Assembly: GCF_014648915.1 (NCBI RefSeq)
Contig: NZ_BMSA01000022.1
Coordinates: 124,001-188,000, forward strand
Origin: Streptomyces phaeofaciens
GTDB taxonomy: Bacteria; Actinomycetota; Actinomycetes; Streptomycetales; Streptomycetaceae
Length of the DNA stretch: 64,000 bases
Reading direction: 5' to 3'
Below the pieces are notes generated by a model. It worked only from the letters and a program-made list of their open reading frames with translations. It was not told the DNA's origin and made no database searches. Made by a program: the position numbers and the translations under genes. Shown here in pieces: positions 45,117 to 55,743 of this stretch; the stretch's first letter is position 1; every line of letters begins with the position of its first letter.

Positions 45117-47045
45117 CTAATCAATGATTGCAAGTTCAACATTCGGCCATGGTTCGGCTTCCGCTTGACGTTCCGGCTCCGATCTCGCCGTACGCAGCAC
45201 GGCTCTTGCGATCGCGTCCGCATCGGAGAGCGTGACCGAATCCACCCCCGGGCGGGCGCCCGCCGCCGTCACCCAGTGCACGCCCTCCGTGGGCACGCCG
45301 AAGGCGAACCGCCTTGAATGCGGCCTACCTTGACGGTCCATCAGGTGGTAGGGGCGCGGTGTGACGTCCAGTCCGCCGGTCGGGTAGCCGTCGACGGTGT
45401 GCGGCCGGCAGTGCCCGGCCTTCAGCAGCCGGGCGAGCAACTCGTCGGCGGTGCGCCGCAGATCCGGTTCCGGAAGCCGGGCCTCGACGAGTGTGGTCAC
45501 CCGGACGGACGACCCCGGCACCTCCGGCGAGCACGCCCGCCAGGCCCCGTCCTCCTCGCTCACCTCCAGCCGCGGGCCGAGCACCTCCACCACTCCCGCC
45601 TCCAGCAGCGCGGCCAGTTCCTCGACGCGCCGGCGGGGCGGGCCGATGGACAGGAAGGCGTTGAGCGGGGTGTACCAGCGGTCGAGGTGGTCCCGGCGGG
45701 AGGCGCCGGCCAGCCCGCCGTGGTCGACGATCAGCCGCAGTTCGTTGCGCAGGTCCCGCAGCACGTCCAGGGCGGCCTTCGGCGGACCGTCCACATTGCC
45801 CCGGGCGGCGTCCTCGGCGTCCCGCCGCAGATACCCCAGCAGCCATTCCCGCCACTGCCCCGGGTGCGTGAACCCCCGGTCCGCGTACGGCCGGGCGATC
45901 CGGTGCCAGCTCCAGCGGTCCGCCTCCGCGACCCCGAACTCCTCCAGGATCCCGGCCTCGCGGGGGTCGCCGTGCGCAACGGTGAGAAAGCGGTCCGCGA
46001 ACTCCTCGCGGCGGACCAGGGTCGCGTAGTAGACCGTCTCCACCTCCTTCGCCACCAGCGGCCATATCTCCGCCAGGAAGTCCGGCGCCTCACCGGAGTC
46101 CGCGCGCTTGCGGAAGCCCGCGATCACCTCCGGGGTGAGGACCAGCGGGACATGACGGCCGTACGGGCCCTTGGCGTTGTCGCCGCGTGCCTGGTACGGG
46201 ACCCCGCGCCGCGAACCGGCGTACAGGCGCGGCTCGCGGCCGGAGGGGATGTACCGCAGCCCGCGGGAGGTGCCCGCGCCCGCGCGGACGAAACGGCCGC
46301 CCCGGCCGGTGGTCAGCAGGGCCAGGTGGTCGAAGAAGTTCAGGCCCAGGCCGCGCAGCAGCACCGGCTCGCCGGGCGCCAGCGGGGAGAGGTCGACGTC
46401 GGCCGGGTTGGCGGGCGCGATGTGCCGCAGGCCGTTGCGCTCGGCGTACGCCCTGTGGCGCCGGCGGGCCGCGTCCGCCACCACCGGCAGATGGCCCTGG
46501 GCCAGGACCACGGCGGACAGGCCGGGCAGGACGCGGCCGTCGTCGAGGGTGAGGACCTGGCGGCCGTCGGCACCCTCGTCCAGCCGGACCGCGCGGGCCG
46601 CGTGGGTCTCGACCCGTACCGAGTGCGGCGCCCGGCGCACGGTCCGCGCGAACACCCACTCCAGGTAGCGGCCGTAGTGCGCGCGGGTCGGGTACTCGTC
46701 CGGGCCCAGCGTGCCCGCCGCCCACGTGTACAGGCTGGGGCCCGGCCGGATCGGGCCCGCGCAGTCCACGCTGTCGTCGGTGAACAGGGTCACCTGCGAG
46801 GCCACCGTGTTCATCAGCAGCTCCCGCGACTGCGCGGTGCGCCAGACCCGGCCCGGTCCCGGTGGGGCCGGGTCCACGACATGGACCGTGAGCCGCGCTC
46901 CCGGCGGCAGGAGGTGCGGCGCGGAGGCGCAGAGGCGTTCCAGGACGCTGGTGCCGCGCGGCCCGGCGCCGACCAGGGCGACGGACACCGGCGCGGGCGC
47001 CGCGCGTTCGACCGCGGTCTCTTCCGCGGTCGTTTCCGCGTTCAC
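45117..47045 (-). CDS. FAD/NAD(P)-binding protein (NAD_binding_9 type)
   Basis: A protein of about 642 residues. The N-terminal Rossmann motif is VSVALVGAGPRGTSVLERL and a second dinucleotide motif follows (VVLAQGHLPVV). The domain matches the HI0933/NAD_binding_9 group of flavoproteins of unknown substrate found in actinobacteria. The chosen GTG (VNAETTAEETAVER) lacks a close ribosome site; the frame runs upstream to 47162, so the start is uncertain. The C-terminal half (FAFGVPTEGVHWVTAAGARP) is conserved in homologues. The PhoD gene upstream is on the same strand, 147 nt away. Confidence 0.82.
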   Translation of the reverse strand: MNAETTAEETAVERAAPAPVSVALVGAGPRGTSVLERLCASAPHLLPPGARLTVHVVDPAPPGPGRVWRTAQSRELLMNTVASQVTLFTDDSVDCAGPIRPGPSLYTWAAGTLGPDEYPTRAHYGRYLEWVFARTVRRAPHSVRVETHAARAVRLDEGADGRQVLTLDDGRVLPGLSAVVLAQGHLPVVADAARRRHRAYAERNGLRHIAPANPADVDLSPLAPGEPVLLRGLGLNFFDHLALLTTGRGGRFVRAGAGTSRGLRYIPSGREPRLYAGSRRGVPYQARGDNAKGPYGRHVPLVLTPEVIAGFRKRADSGEAPDFLAEIWPLVAKEVETVYYATLVRREEFADRFLTVAHGDPREAGILEEFGVAEADRWSWHRIARPYADRGFTHPGQWREWLLGYLRRDAEDAARGNVDGPPKAALDVLRDLRNELRLIVDHGGLAGASRRDHLDRWYTPLNAFLSIGPPRRRVEELAALLEAGVVEVLGPRLEVSEEDGAWRACSPEVPGSSVRVTTLVEARLPEPDLRRTADELLARLLKAGHCRPHTVDGYPTGGLDVTPRPYHLMDRQGRPHSRRFAFGVPTEGVHWVTAAGARPGVDSVTLSDADAIARAVLRTARSEPERQAEAEPWPNVELAIID

Positions 47046-47192
47046 TGAGGACAAAGGGGGGACTCCCGGGCGTGTGGGGGCGCGATGGAGCGGATCGCCC
47101 GCAGCGCGGCACCGGAAGCGGACGGTCCGCCTCATCATGCCGTCGGCCGTCCCAGAAGCCAACGCGGGCCCCCGTGGCCCTGGTTGTCCCGC

Positions 47193-48821
<1,629 letters not shown>

Positions 48822-48899
48822 GGGATCACTCTCCTCCGTCGCCCCGTACGGTACGGAACGACGGAGGGGAATGGGGAGGTCCGTGCGCCGGTCGTCCGG

Positions 48900-49544
48900 T
48901 CAGCAGCCGGCGAGGTAGCTGGTGAGCGCGGACTTCTCGGCCGAGTCGACGGAGAGGCCGTAGTAGTACTTCACCTGGACCCAGGCCCGGACGTAGGTGC
49001 AGCGGTACGAGGTGACCGACGGCATCCAGGTGGCCGGGTCCTGGTCGCCCTTGGCCTGGTTCACGTTGTCCGTGACGGCGATGAGCTGCGGACGGGTCAG
49101 GTCGTTGGCGAAGCTCTGGCGCTTGCTGCTCGTCCAGGCGTCGGCGCCGGAGTCCCAGGCCTCGGCGAGCGGGACCAGGTGGTCGATGTCGAGGTCGGAC
49201 GCGGCGGTCCAGGTCGCGCCGTCGTACGGGGAGTACCAGCTGCCGCTGGTGGAGGCGCAGGCGGAGTCGGTGACGACGTTCGAGCCGTCGCGCTTGAGGA
49301 CCGTCTCGCGGGTGTTGCAGGTGCCGCTGATGGTGATCCAGTGGTTGAAGAGGTCGCGGTCGTAGCCGGTGCGGTCCTCGGTGGCCACGGTGAGGGTGGC
49401 GAGGTAGCTGCGCGCGGTGGCGGCGCTGACCGGGGTGGGGAGGGCGGCGGAGGCGGTCGGCGCCTGGAAAAGCGCGACGGAGGCTATGAGGCCGGTGAAG
49501 GCCGCGAGTATGCTCAGCCGTCGACGCGCGTAGAACTTGGCCAT
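48900..49544 (-). CDS. Secreted HNH-type nuclease (DUF1524)
   Basis: A 214-residue exported protein: signal MAKFYARRRLSILAAFTGLI cleaved near ASA-ALPTP, then a DUF1524/GmrSD C-terminal-like HNH domain. Catalytic residues are in LDIDHLVPLAEAWDSGA and the second half has NDLTRPQLIAVTDNVNQAKG. Four cysteines may form disulphides. AAGGAG is 5 nt before the ATG. Streptomyces secrete such nucleases during nutrient scavenging; it might act on extracellular DNA. Activity is inferred. Confidence 0.9.
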   Translation of the reverse strand: MAKFYARRRLSILAAFTGLIASVALFQAPTASAALPTPVSAATARSYLATLTVATEDRTGYDRDLFNHWITISGTCNTRETVLKRDGSNVVTDSACASTSGSWYSPYDGATWTAASDLDIDHLVPLAEAWDSGADAWTSSKRQSFANDLTRPQLIAVTDNVNQAKGDQDPATWMPSVTSYRCTYVRAWVQVKYYYGLSVDSAEKSALTSYLAGC

Positions 49545-49696
49545 GCGAACTCCTTGGTGGGGCGGGGGCGTTGGAGTGCGAGCGGTGGAATGCTCGCCGG
49601 GTCGCGTTGCGGGGAGGTGTGCGTGCGGTAAGAAATTAATGACGCGTACATGACATGACAAGGTTTACGACGAAACGATCTCGTATGATTGACGGA

Positions 49697-49855
49697 GCAG
49701 AAGGGGAGTAGCTCTTCGCCGGACCGTCGACATACTGCTCAGCTCGTCTGAGCCGGCGCCCGGAGGCAGATCCCGTGAGGGACCGGCCAGCGAGACCTTC
49801 GGCAAGCAGTGCACATCCGTGCCCCACGGCGCGGATGCCATGTGTGCTGCCGTGC
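49697..49855 (+). promoter_or_regulatory. yybP-ykoY (manganese) riboswitch
   Basis: The two conserved parts of the aptamer are present in order: AAGGGGAGTAGC (49701-49712) and GCGAGACCTTCGGC (49790-49803), with helices between. A later hairpin (GCAGTGCACATCCG with CGGATGCCATGTGTGCTGC, 49806-49850) and CCTGA/TCAGG (49872-49885) may form the expression platform. TATGAT (49684-49689) is a good -10 just before it. It precedes a TMEM165/GDT1 gene, the known partner of this class, which senses Mn2+. Confidence 0.85.
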
Positions 49856-49919
49856 CGAGGTGTCTTCACTTCCTGAGGAATCAGGCTCTCGGCGGGGTGG
49901 CCCGACCGATTGAGGAACC

Positions 49920-50501
49920 TTGATCAGTATCAGCGTCATGGCGGTCGTCTTCGGCGTCGTCTTCCTGGCCGAGCTGCCGGACAAGACCGCGCTCGCCGGG
50001 CTCGTCCTCGGCACCCGCTACCGCGCCTCCTACGTCTTCGCGGGGGTCGCCGCCGCCTTCGCGCTGCACGTCGCGCTCGCCGTCGCCGCGGGCAGCGTGC
50101 TGACGCTGCTGCCGCAGCAGATCGTGCAGGCGCTCACGGGCGTGCTGTTCCTGGGCGGCGCGGCGGTGCTGCTGCTGAAGAAGGACGACGGCGACGAGGA
50201 GATCCGCAAGCCGGAGAACCAGTCCTTCTGGAAGGTCTCGGGAGCCGGCTTCATGCTCATCCTGGTCGCCGAGTTCGGTGACCTCACGCAGATCATGACG
50301 GCGAACCTCGCCGCGCGCTACGACGACCCGCTCTCCGTCGGCCTCGGTGCGGTGCTGGCGCTGTGGGCGGTGGCCGGTCTGGGCATCGTCGGCGGCAAGG
50401 CGCTGATGAAGCGGGTGCCGCTGACGCTGATCACGCGGATCGCGGCGCTGCTGATGCTCGCGCTGGGCCTGTGGAGCCTGTGGGAGGCGATCGCCGGCTG
50501 A
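49920..50501 (+). CDS. TMEM165/GDT1 family cation transporter (UPF0016)
   Basis: A 193-residue membrane protein with six hydrophobic segments and two copies of the family motif E-x-G-D-[KR]-T: FLAELPDKTALAGL in helix 1 and LVAEFGDLTQIMTA in helix 4. The first copy has LP where the motif has a G. The protein exports Mn2+ or Ca2+ in exchange for protons. It starts at TTG, preceded by GAGGA; the yybP-ykoY riboswitch 65 nt upstream points to manganese. The TTG start would lower translation. It is a plausible partner of the TerC protein in metal homeostasis. Confidence 0.88.
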   Translation: MISISVMAVVFGVVFLAELPDKTALAGLVLGTRYRASYVFAGVAAAFALHVALAVAAGSVLTLLPQQIVQALTGVLFLGGAAVLLLKKDDGDEEIRKPENQSFWKVSGAGFMLILVAEFGDLTQIMTANLAARYDDPLSVGLGAVLALWAVAGLGIVGGKALMKRVPLTLITRIAALLMLALGLWSLWEAIAG

Positions 50502-50832
50502 GGCGGGGCTGATGGAGCAGGCGGGGCCGATGGGGCTGATGAGGCCGGCGGGGGCCGGGCGCCGGCTCGCGCGCCGTGAGCGGCGCTGTCCGCCTGGATG
50601 GGAGCCGTCGGCGGCCGTCGTCCGCCGGTTCGGGGTGGCGGCCGGCGGCCCGCCGGGCCGGGAGGCGAGCTGAACGGACGGTGAACGCTTTCCGCCCTTT
50701 CCCGGAGTGAGTGGCGGACGGGGCCGATTGTTTTGTACCGTGGAGGAACAAAGTGGCTCCCGTCCGTTTTCCCTGACCGGCGGGCGGGGCCGCCTTGTCT
50801 CCACGTACCCGGAGCCCTCCTTGGAGCCACCG
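50502..50832. other. 331-bp intergenic region before the HAD phosphatase
   Basis: No gene is supported. The first 80 nt hold several short repeats of GATG and GGGGC; the last 130 hold an AT-rich patch TTGTTTTGTACC (50728-50739), the best promoter-like stretch, followed by GGAGGAACAAAG, which forms a TTGTT/AACAA pair with it. The remainder is GC-rich without a clear signal. Confidence 0.4.
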
Positions 50833-51486
50833 ATGCCGGTCCTGTCCGCCCGTGCCCTTCTGCTCGACATGGACGGCACCCTCGTGAACTCCGATGCCGT
50901 GGTCGAGCGGGTCTGGCGGCGCTGGGCCGACCGGCACGGGCTGGACGGCGACGAGGTCATGGGGGTCGTCCACGGACGGCAGGGGTACGCCTCGATGGCC
51001 GTCCTGCTGCCCGACCGGCCGATGGAGCAGAACCACACGGACAACGCCCGGATGCTCGCGGAGGAGACCGCCGACCTGGACGGGGTCGTGCCGGTGCCCG
51101 GGGCGCCGGAGTTCCTCGCCTCGCTCCGTGCGCAGGGGGTGCCGCACGCGCTGGTGACCTCGGCGGACGTCGCGCTGTCCACGGCGCGGATGGCGGCGGC
51201 GGGACTGGAACTGCCGGACCTGCGGATCACCGCGGAGTCGGTCGGCGCCAGCAAGCCCGACCCCGAGGGGTTCCTCAAGGGCGCGGCGGACCTGGGCGTC
51301 CCGGCCGCGGAGTGCGTGGTGTTCGAGGACTCGGGAGCGGGGATCGCCGCCGGGCGCGCCGCCGGGATGCGGGTCGTGGGGGTCGGGGCGAGGGCCGCGG
51401 CGTACGGCCCCGACGTCGTGGTGCGGGATCTGCGCGAGATCCGGGTCGAGGCCGGGGCGGACGGGGTCCGGCTCCACATCGGCTGA
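50833..51486 (+). CDS. HAD-family sugar-phosphatase-like hydrolase
   Basis: A 217-residue HAD-IA hydrolase. Motif I is DMDGTLV, motif II is the Ser/Thr in LVTSADVA, the motif III lysine in SVGASKPDPEGF and motif IV EDSGAGI. The small helical cap is between residues 17 and 80. It resembles the beta-phosphoglucomutase/sugar phosphatase group, but the sequence cannot settle mutase or phosphatase. The ATG has GGAG 8 nt upstream; an in-frame GTG at 50707 is not supported. It is convergent with the peptidoglycan-binding protein gene. Confidence 0.88.
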   Translation: MPVLSARALLLDMDGTLVNSDAVVERVWRRWADRHGLDGDEVMGVVHGRQGYASMAVLLPDRPMEQNHTDNARMLAEETADLDGVVPVPGAPEFLASLRAQGVPHALVTSADVALSTARMAAAGLELPDLRITAESVGASKPDPEGFLKGAADLGVPAAECVVFEDSGAGIAAGRAAGMRVVGVGARAAAYGPDVVVRDLREIRVEAGADGVRLHIG

Positions 51487-51539
51487 GGGCGGGGGAGCGC
51501 GGGCCGTCGGCCGCTTTGCCGGCCAGGGGGCCCTGGCCC

Positions 51540-52727
51540 TTAAGGCTCCTGGGTCTCCGACTCCAGGCTCTGGCGGCTCGCCGCCCCGTACACGCCCAGC
51601 TCGTCGGCCCTGATGCCCCGGGCCCACTGGTAGTTGCGCAGGGCGTCCTCGAGCTCGTCGGTGAAGTTGCCGTTGGCCTTGCCGTTGTAGAGGTACAGCT
51701 GCCGCAGCCGGAGCTGGAGTTCGGTCACCTCCGCGCCCTTGTCGCCCCGGCGCAGCACGGGCGCCGCGATGGTCTCCCCGCCGCCGTCCGCACCGTTGTC
51801 GGGGCCGCTGCTGCCCGTGACCTCGGACGTCGGCGCCGTCTGGCTCGGCTCGGCCGACGCGGAGGCGGACGGTGAGGCGCTGGACGCCGACGCGGACGGC
51901 GAGGCGCTCTCGCTCGCGGAGGCCGACGGCGACGCGCTGGACGCCGAGGGGGACGGGGAGTCGCTCGCCGAGGGCGATACCGAAGCCGCGCTGGTCGACG
52001 CGTCGGGCACGGCGGCCCGGACGTCCTCGGGGGCGGCGCTGTCCCGGGTCGGCTTCTCGTAGGAGAACAGCCCGCTCGCGAACCCGGCGGCGGTCACCAC
52101 GGCCACCACGGCACCGGTCGTGGCGAGCAGCAGGGTGCGTCGGCGGCGCCGGCCGTTCGCGGTCGCCGCGTCCTCGTCGTCGGCGTACCCGTATCCGCCG
52201 GTCCGGTCCCGGTCCCCGTCCGTCGCCTCGAACAGGCTCAGATCGGTGGTGCTGGGCGCGGCGCCCGTCGGGGCGAGGGGGGTGGGGAGCGCGGCGGTCG
52301 CGTCCACGGCGCGCAGCGGGACGGTCTCGTCGGTGGGGATCGCCCGCAGGGGCATCGTCATCTCGGCGGCACCGGGGGGCGTACCGAATCCGGCGGCCGC
52401 CCCGGGGGGTGCGCCAGGTGTTCCGTACGGCGCCCCGGGCATCGGGGAGGGTGTTCCGCCCCCGGGAGTCCCCCGGCCGCTCTCGCCCCCGGCTCCGGAT
52501 CCGTCTTCGCCGTCGCCCTCGCCGATCTCGACGTACGGGCGTATGCGCAGCGGATCGAAGTCCTCCGCCGCGGCCGCCTCGGCCGTGCGCGTGTCGCGCA
52601 GGGCGTCCGAGGCGCGCTGGGCGCAGGCGCAGGAAGGGGTGTTGTCCGCGGCCCGGAGCGCGCCGCACTCCGGGCACGGCAGCCCCTGCCGGTCCGGTCG
52701 GCTGTGTCGCCCCGTTGGATCGCTCAC
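51540..52727 (-). CDS. Transmembrane peptidoglycan-binding protein with zinc-ribbon-like N-terminus
   Basis: A 395-residue protein. The N-terminus has LPCPECGALRAADNTPSCAC, two cysteine pairs like a small zinc ribbon; a disordered Pro/Gly/Ala region follows; a membrane segment lies at about residue 205 (LLLATTGAVVAVVTAAGFAS); then a Ser/Ala/Pro low-complexity spacer of about 70 residues; and at the end a PG_binding_1 domain (LRRGDKGAEVTELQLRLRQL). The N-terminus would be cytosolic and the end in the wall. GGAGG is 9 nt before the GTG. Role unknown, a wall sensor or anchor is possible. Confidence 0.83.
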   Translation of the reverse strand: MSDPTGRHSRPDRQGLPCPECGALRAADNTPSCACAQRASDALRDTRTAEAAAAEDFDPLRIRPYVEIGEGDGEDGSGAGGESGRGTPGGGTPSPMPGAPYGTPGAPPGAAAGFGTPPGAAEMTMPLRAIPTDETVPLRAVDATAALPTPLAPTGAAPSTTDLSLFEATDGDRDRTGGYGYADDEDAATANGRRRRRTLLLATTGAVVAVVTAAGFASGLFSYEKPTRDSAAPEDVRAAVPDASTSAASVSPSASDSPSPSASSASPSASASESASPSASASSASPSASASAEPSQTAPTSEVTGSSGPDNGADGGGETIAAPVLRRGDKGAEVTELQLRLRQLYLYNGKANGNFTDELEDALRNYQWARGIRADELGVYGAASRQSLESETQEP

Positions 52728-52919
52728 GTGTTCGTTCCTCCCCATCCAAACTCCAGAGATTATGCAGATCCTCCACACAATCGCCCGCCCGCGACCCCCG
52801 GAATGTCGGATTCCATCAAGATGTCGGGAGAATTCCGGGCTGCCCCAAGGGGACTCGGGAGGCCATAACGGGTCACACCGATCACGATGAAAGGGTCACC
52901 CGAGCCCCAGGAGGCATCC

Positions 52920-55001
52920 ATGGCCTTGGACGCGCACAGCGCGACGGCGGATCCGCGCCAGGAGCACGTGTCCGGAAATGTGCTCGTCTCGATCGGCGCC
53001 CTGCTGCTCGGCATGCTCCTCGCCGCCCTCGACCAGACGATCGTCTCCACGGCCCTGCCCACGATCGTCAGCGATCTGGGCGGCCTGGACCATCTGAGCT
53101 GGGTCGTCACCGCCTACCTGCTCGCGTCGACCGCCGCCACCCCGCTGTGGGGCAAACTGGGCGACCAGTACGGCCGGAAGCGCTTGTTCCAGGCCGCGAT
53201 CGTCGTCTTCCTGATCGGTTCGGCGCTGTGCGGATTGGCTCAGAACATGCCCCAGCTGATCGCCTTCCGGGCGGTCCAGGGACTGGGCGGCGGCGGCCTC
53301 ATGGTGCTGTCGATGGCGATCGTCGGCGACATCGTCCCGCCCCGGGAACGCGGCCGCTACCAGGGCCTGTTCGGCGCGGTGTTCGGCGCCACCAGCGTCC
53401 TCGGCCCGCTGCTCGGCGGCCTGTTCACCCAACACCTCAGCTGGCGCTGGGTCTTCTACATCAATCTGCCCGTCGGTGTCGTCGCCCTCGTCGTCATCGC
53501 GACCGTCCTGCGCATCCCGCACAGGGCGACCAGGCACGTCATCGACTACCTCGGCACCCTCCTCATCGCCTCCGTCGCCACCTGCCTGGTGCTGGTGGCC
53601 TCGCTCGGCGGCACCACCTGGGACTGGGGCTCGCCGCAGATCGTCGGCCTCGCGGTGCTGGGCGTCGTCCTCGCCGTCGTGTTCGTGGCCGTCGAACGCA
53701 GGGCGGCCGAACCCGTCCTCCCGCTCAAGCTGTTCGGCATCCGCACCTTCACCCTCTCCGCCGTGATCAGCTTCATCGTCGGCTTCGCGATGTTCGGCGC
53801 GATGACCTATCTGCCGACCTTCCTCCAGGTCGTCCAGGGCATCTCCCCGACCATGTCCGGGGTGCACATGCTGCCGATGGTGGTCGGCATGCTGCTGTCG
53901 TCCACCGCCTCCGGGCAGATCGTCAGCCGCACCGGCCGCTGGAAGGTCTTCCCCGTCGCCGGCACCGCCGTCACCACCATCGGCCTGCTCCTGCTGCACC
54001 AGCTGGACGAGCACAGCTCCACGGGCGAGATGAGCGCCTACTTCTTCGTCTTCGGCCTGGGTCTCGGCCTGGTCATGCAGGTCCTGGTCCTGATCGTGCA
54101 GAACGCCGTCAGCTACGAGGATCTCGGCGTCGCCACCTCCGGCGCGACCTTCTTCCGCTCCATCGGCGCGTCCTTCGGCGTCGCGATCTTCGGCACGGTC
54201 TTCGCCGGCCGCCTCGGCGACAAGCTCACCGACGCCTTCCGGGGCGTCAGCCTCCCGCCCGGCGTCTCGGTCGACGCGCTGGAGGCCGACCCGCGCCAGA
54301 TCGCCGACCTCCCGGCCGACCTGCGCCCACCGGTCCTGAGCGCGTACGCGTCCGCGATCACCGACGTCTTCCTGTACGCCGCCCCCGTCGCTCTCCTCGG
54401 CTTCGTGCTCGCCTGGTTCCTGCGGGAGGACCCGCTGCGCGGCTCGGTCACCGCGCCCGACGTGACGGAGACCCTCGCCAGCAACCCGGTCGAGCGGTCG
54501 TCCTACGACGAGGTGTGCCGGGCGCTGTCCGTCCTCGGTACCCGCGAGGGCCGCCGCGAGATCTACCGGAAGATCGCCGACCGGTCCGGCCACGACCTGC
54601 TGCCCGCGGCGAGCTGGCTGCTGCTGCGCACCTGGAAGTACGGCAGCGTCGAGCCCGGCGTGCTCGCCGAGCGCACCACCGTCCCGCTGAACGTGATCCT
54701 GGAGGCCGTCCGGCAGGTCGAGGAACGCCGGCTGGGCGTGCGCGAGGGACTCGACCTCACCCTCACCCCGCGGGGCCGCGAGGTCGCGGAGGACCTGGCA
54801 CGGGCCCGCGAGGAGTCGCTGGCCGAGCTGCTCGGCGACTGGTGGGGCCCGGACCGGCCCACCGACCTGGTCCAGCTGGTCAAGGAACTCACCACCGAGC
54901 TGTGCGGCTCCGACCGCGAACAGCCCTACGGTGACGCGCCGGAGCCCCGCGACCACCGGCTGCCGCCGCGTGACCACGGGCTGCCCCCGCGCGTCACCTG
55001 A
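52920..55001 (+). CDS. DHA2-family MFS exporter with C-terminal winged-helix-like domain
   Basis: A 693-residue protein, much longer than the usual 500. Residues 20-520 carry 14 hydrophobic segments with the family motifs LDQTIVSTALPTIVSDLG and GKLGDQYGRKRLFQAAIV. Residues about 530-680 are soluble and resemble a MarR-type winged helix (YGSVEPGVLAERTTVPLNVI ... LTLTPRGREVAEDLARA). AGGAGG is 5 nt before the ATG (an earlier in-frame ATG at 52887 has no site). Convergent with a GNAT gene, overlapping it by 8 nt. The tail may sense DNA or substrate; not shown. Confidence 0.88.
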   Translation: MALDAHSATADPRQEHVSGNVLVSIGALLLGMLLAALDQTIVSTALPTIVSDLGGLDHLSWVVTAYLLASTAATPLWGKLGDQYGRKRLFQAAIVVFLIGSALCGLAQNMPQLIAFRAVQGLGGGGLMVLSMAIVGDIVPPRERGRYQGLFGAVFGATSVLGPLLGGLFTQHLSWRWVFYINLPVGVVALVVIATVLRIPHRATRHVIDYLGTLLIASVATCLVLVASLGGTTWDWGSPQIVGLAVLGVVLAVVFVAVERRAAEPVLPLKLFGIRTFTLSAVISFIVGFAMFGAMTYLPTFLQVVQGISPTMSGVHMLPMVVGMLLSSTASGQIVSRTGRWKVFPVAGTAVTTIGLLLLHQLDEHSSTGEMSAYFFVFGLGLGLVMQVLVLIVQNAVSYEDLGVATSGATFFRSIGASFGVAIFGTVFAGRLGDKLTDAFRGVSLPPGVSVDALEADPRQIADLPADLRPPVLSAYASAITDVFLYAAPVALLGFVLAWFLREDPLRGSVTAPDVTETLASNPVERSSYDEVCRALSVLGTREGRREIYRKIADRSGHDLLPAASWLLLRTWKYGSVEPGVLAERTTVPLNVILEAVRQVEERRLGVREGLDLTLTPRGREVAEDLARAREESLAELLGDWWGPDRPTDLVQLVKELTTELCGSDREQPYGDAPEPRDHRLPPRDHGLPPRVT

Positions 55002-55533
55002 GCGGCTTCGCGAACCAGTGTTCGGCGTAGAGGCTGTCGTTGTGCGGCTCGGTCTCGCGGTAGCCGAGGCGGGCGTACAGGGCACGCGCCTCCACCAGGT
55101 CGCTCCGGGTGTCGAGGATCATCCGCGTGGCACCGAGTGCCCGGGCGGCGTCCTCGGCGGCCCCGACGAGCCGCGGGGCCCCGCCCTTCCCGCGCAGCCC
55201 CTCCCGTACGAACACCCGCGTCAGCTCGGCCGTCCCGGCGTCCAGCAGCCGTACGCCCGCACAGCCGCCCGGCACACCGCCGTACCGTCCGAGGAGCAAC
55301 TGCCCCGCGGGCGGGGCGAGGTCGGCTCCCGTGTGGGCGGCGATCTCCCGCTCCAGCTCGGCGGGGTCGGTGCGGCGCCCCTCGTGCAGCAGATACCAGC
55401 GGTCGCTGACCTCCGTGTAATACTCCCGCCACAGCGCGGCGGCGGCCGACGAGTCGAAGGGCTCGGGGGCGATGCTCCAGGTCGGCGGGGCCGTCGGGAA
55501 CGGAGTGGCCGGAGTCGTCGGCGTGGTCGTCAT
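54994..55533 (-). CDS. GNAT-family N-acetyltransferase
   Basis: A 179-residue protein. The acetyl-CoA loop is FVREGLRGKGGAPRLVGAAE (RGKGG in the position of Q/RxxGxG), with the C-terminal RALYARLGYRETEPHND. The N-terminal 20 residues are Thr/Pro-rich. No strong ribosome site precedes the ATG. The 3' end overlaps the MFS gene. The frame continues upstream to 56184 but that part is antisense to another gene and is not counted. Substrate unknown. Confidence 0.86.
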   Translation of the reverse strand: MTTTPTTPATPFPTAPPTWSIAPEPFDSSAAAALWREYYTEVSDRWYLLHEGRRTDPAELEREIAAHTGADLAPPAGQLLLGRYGGVPGGCAGVRLLDAGTAELTRVFVREGLRGKGGAPRLVGAAEDAARALGATRMILDTRSDLVEARALYARLGYRETEPHNDSLYAEHWFAKPLR

Positions 55534-55743
55534 GACGACATTGTCGTGAGCCGTCCTGCCGGGCCCGCAACCGAATTCGGGTGACCGCATACCCGTCGAC
55601 GAGCGACCCGGCCGGCCGTGCGACGACCCCGCCCCGGCGACCGGCGCTTCCTCGCCGCCCTTCGCCGGATCCGTTTGGACACGGCCGTCCGGGCAACCCG
55701 AGTGCGGAATCGGCCCGCGGGGCCGACCCATCGGAGGGCAACC

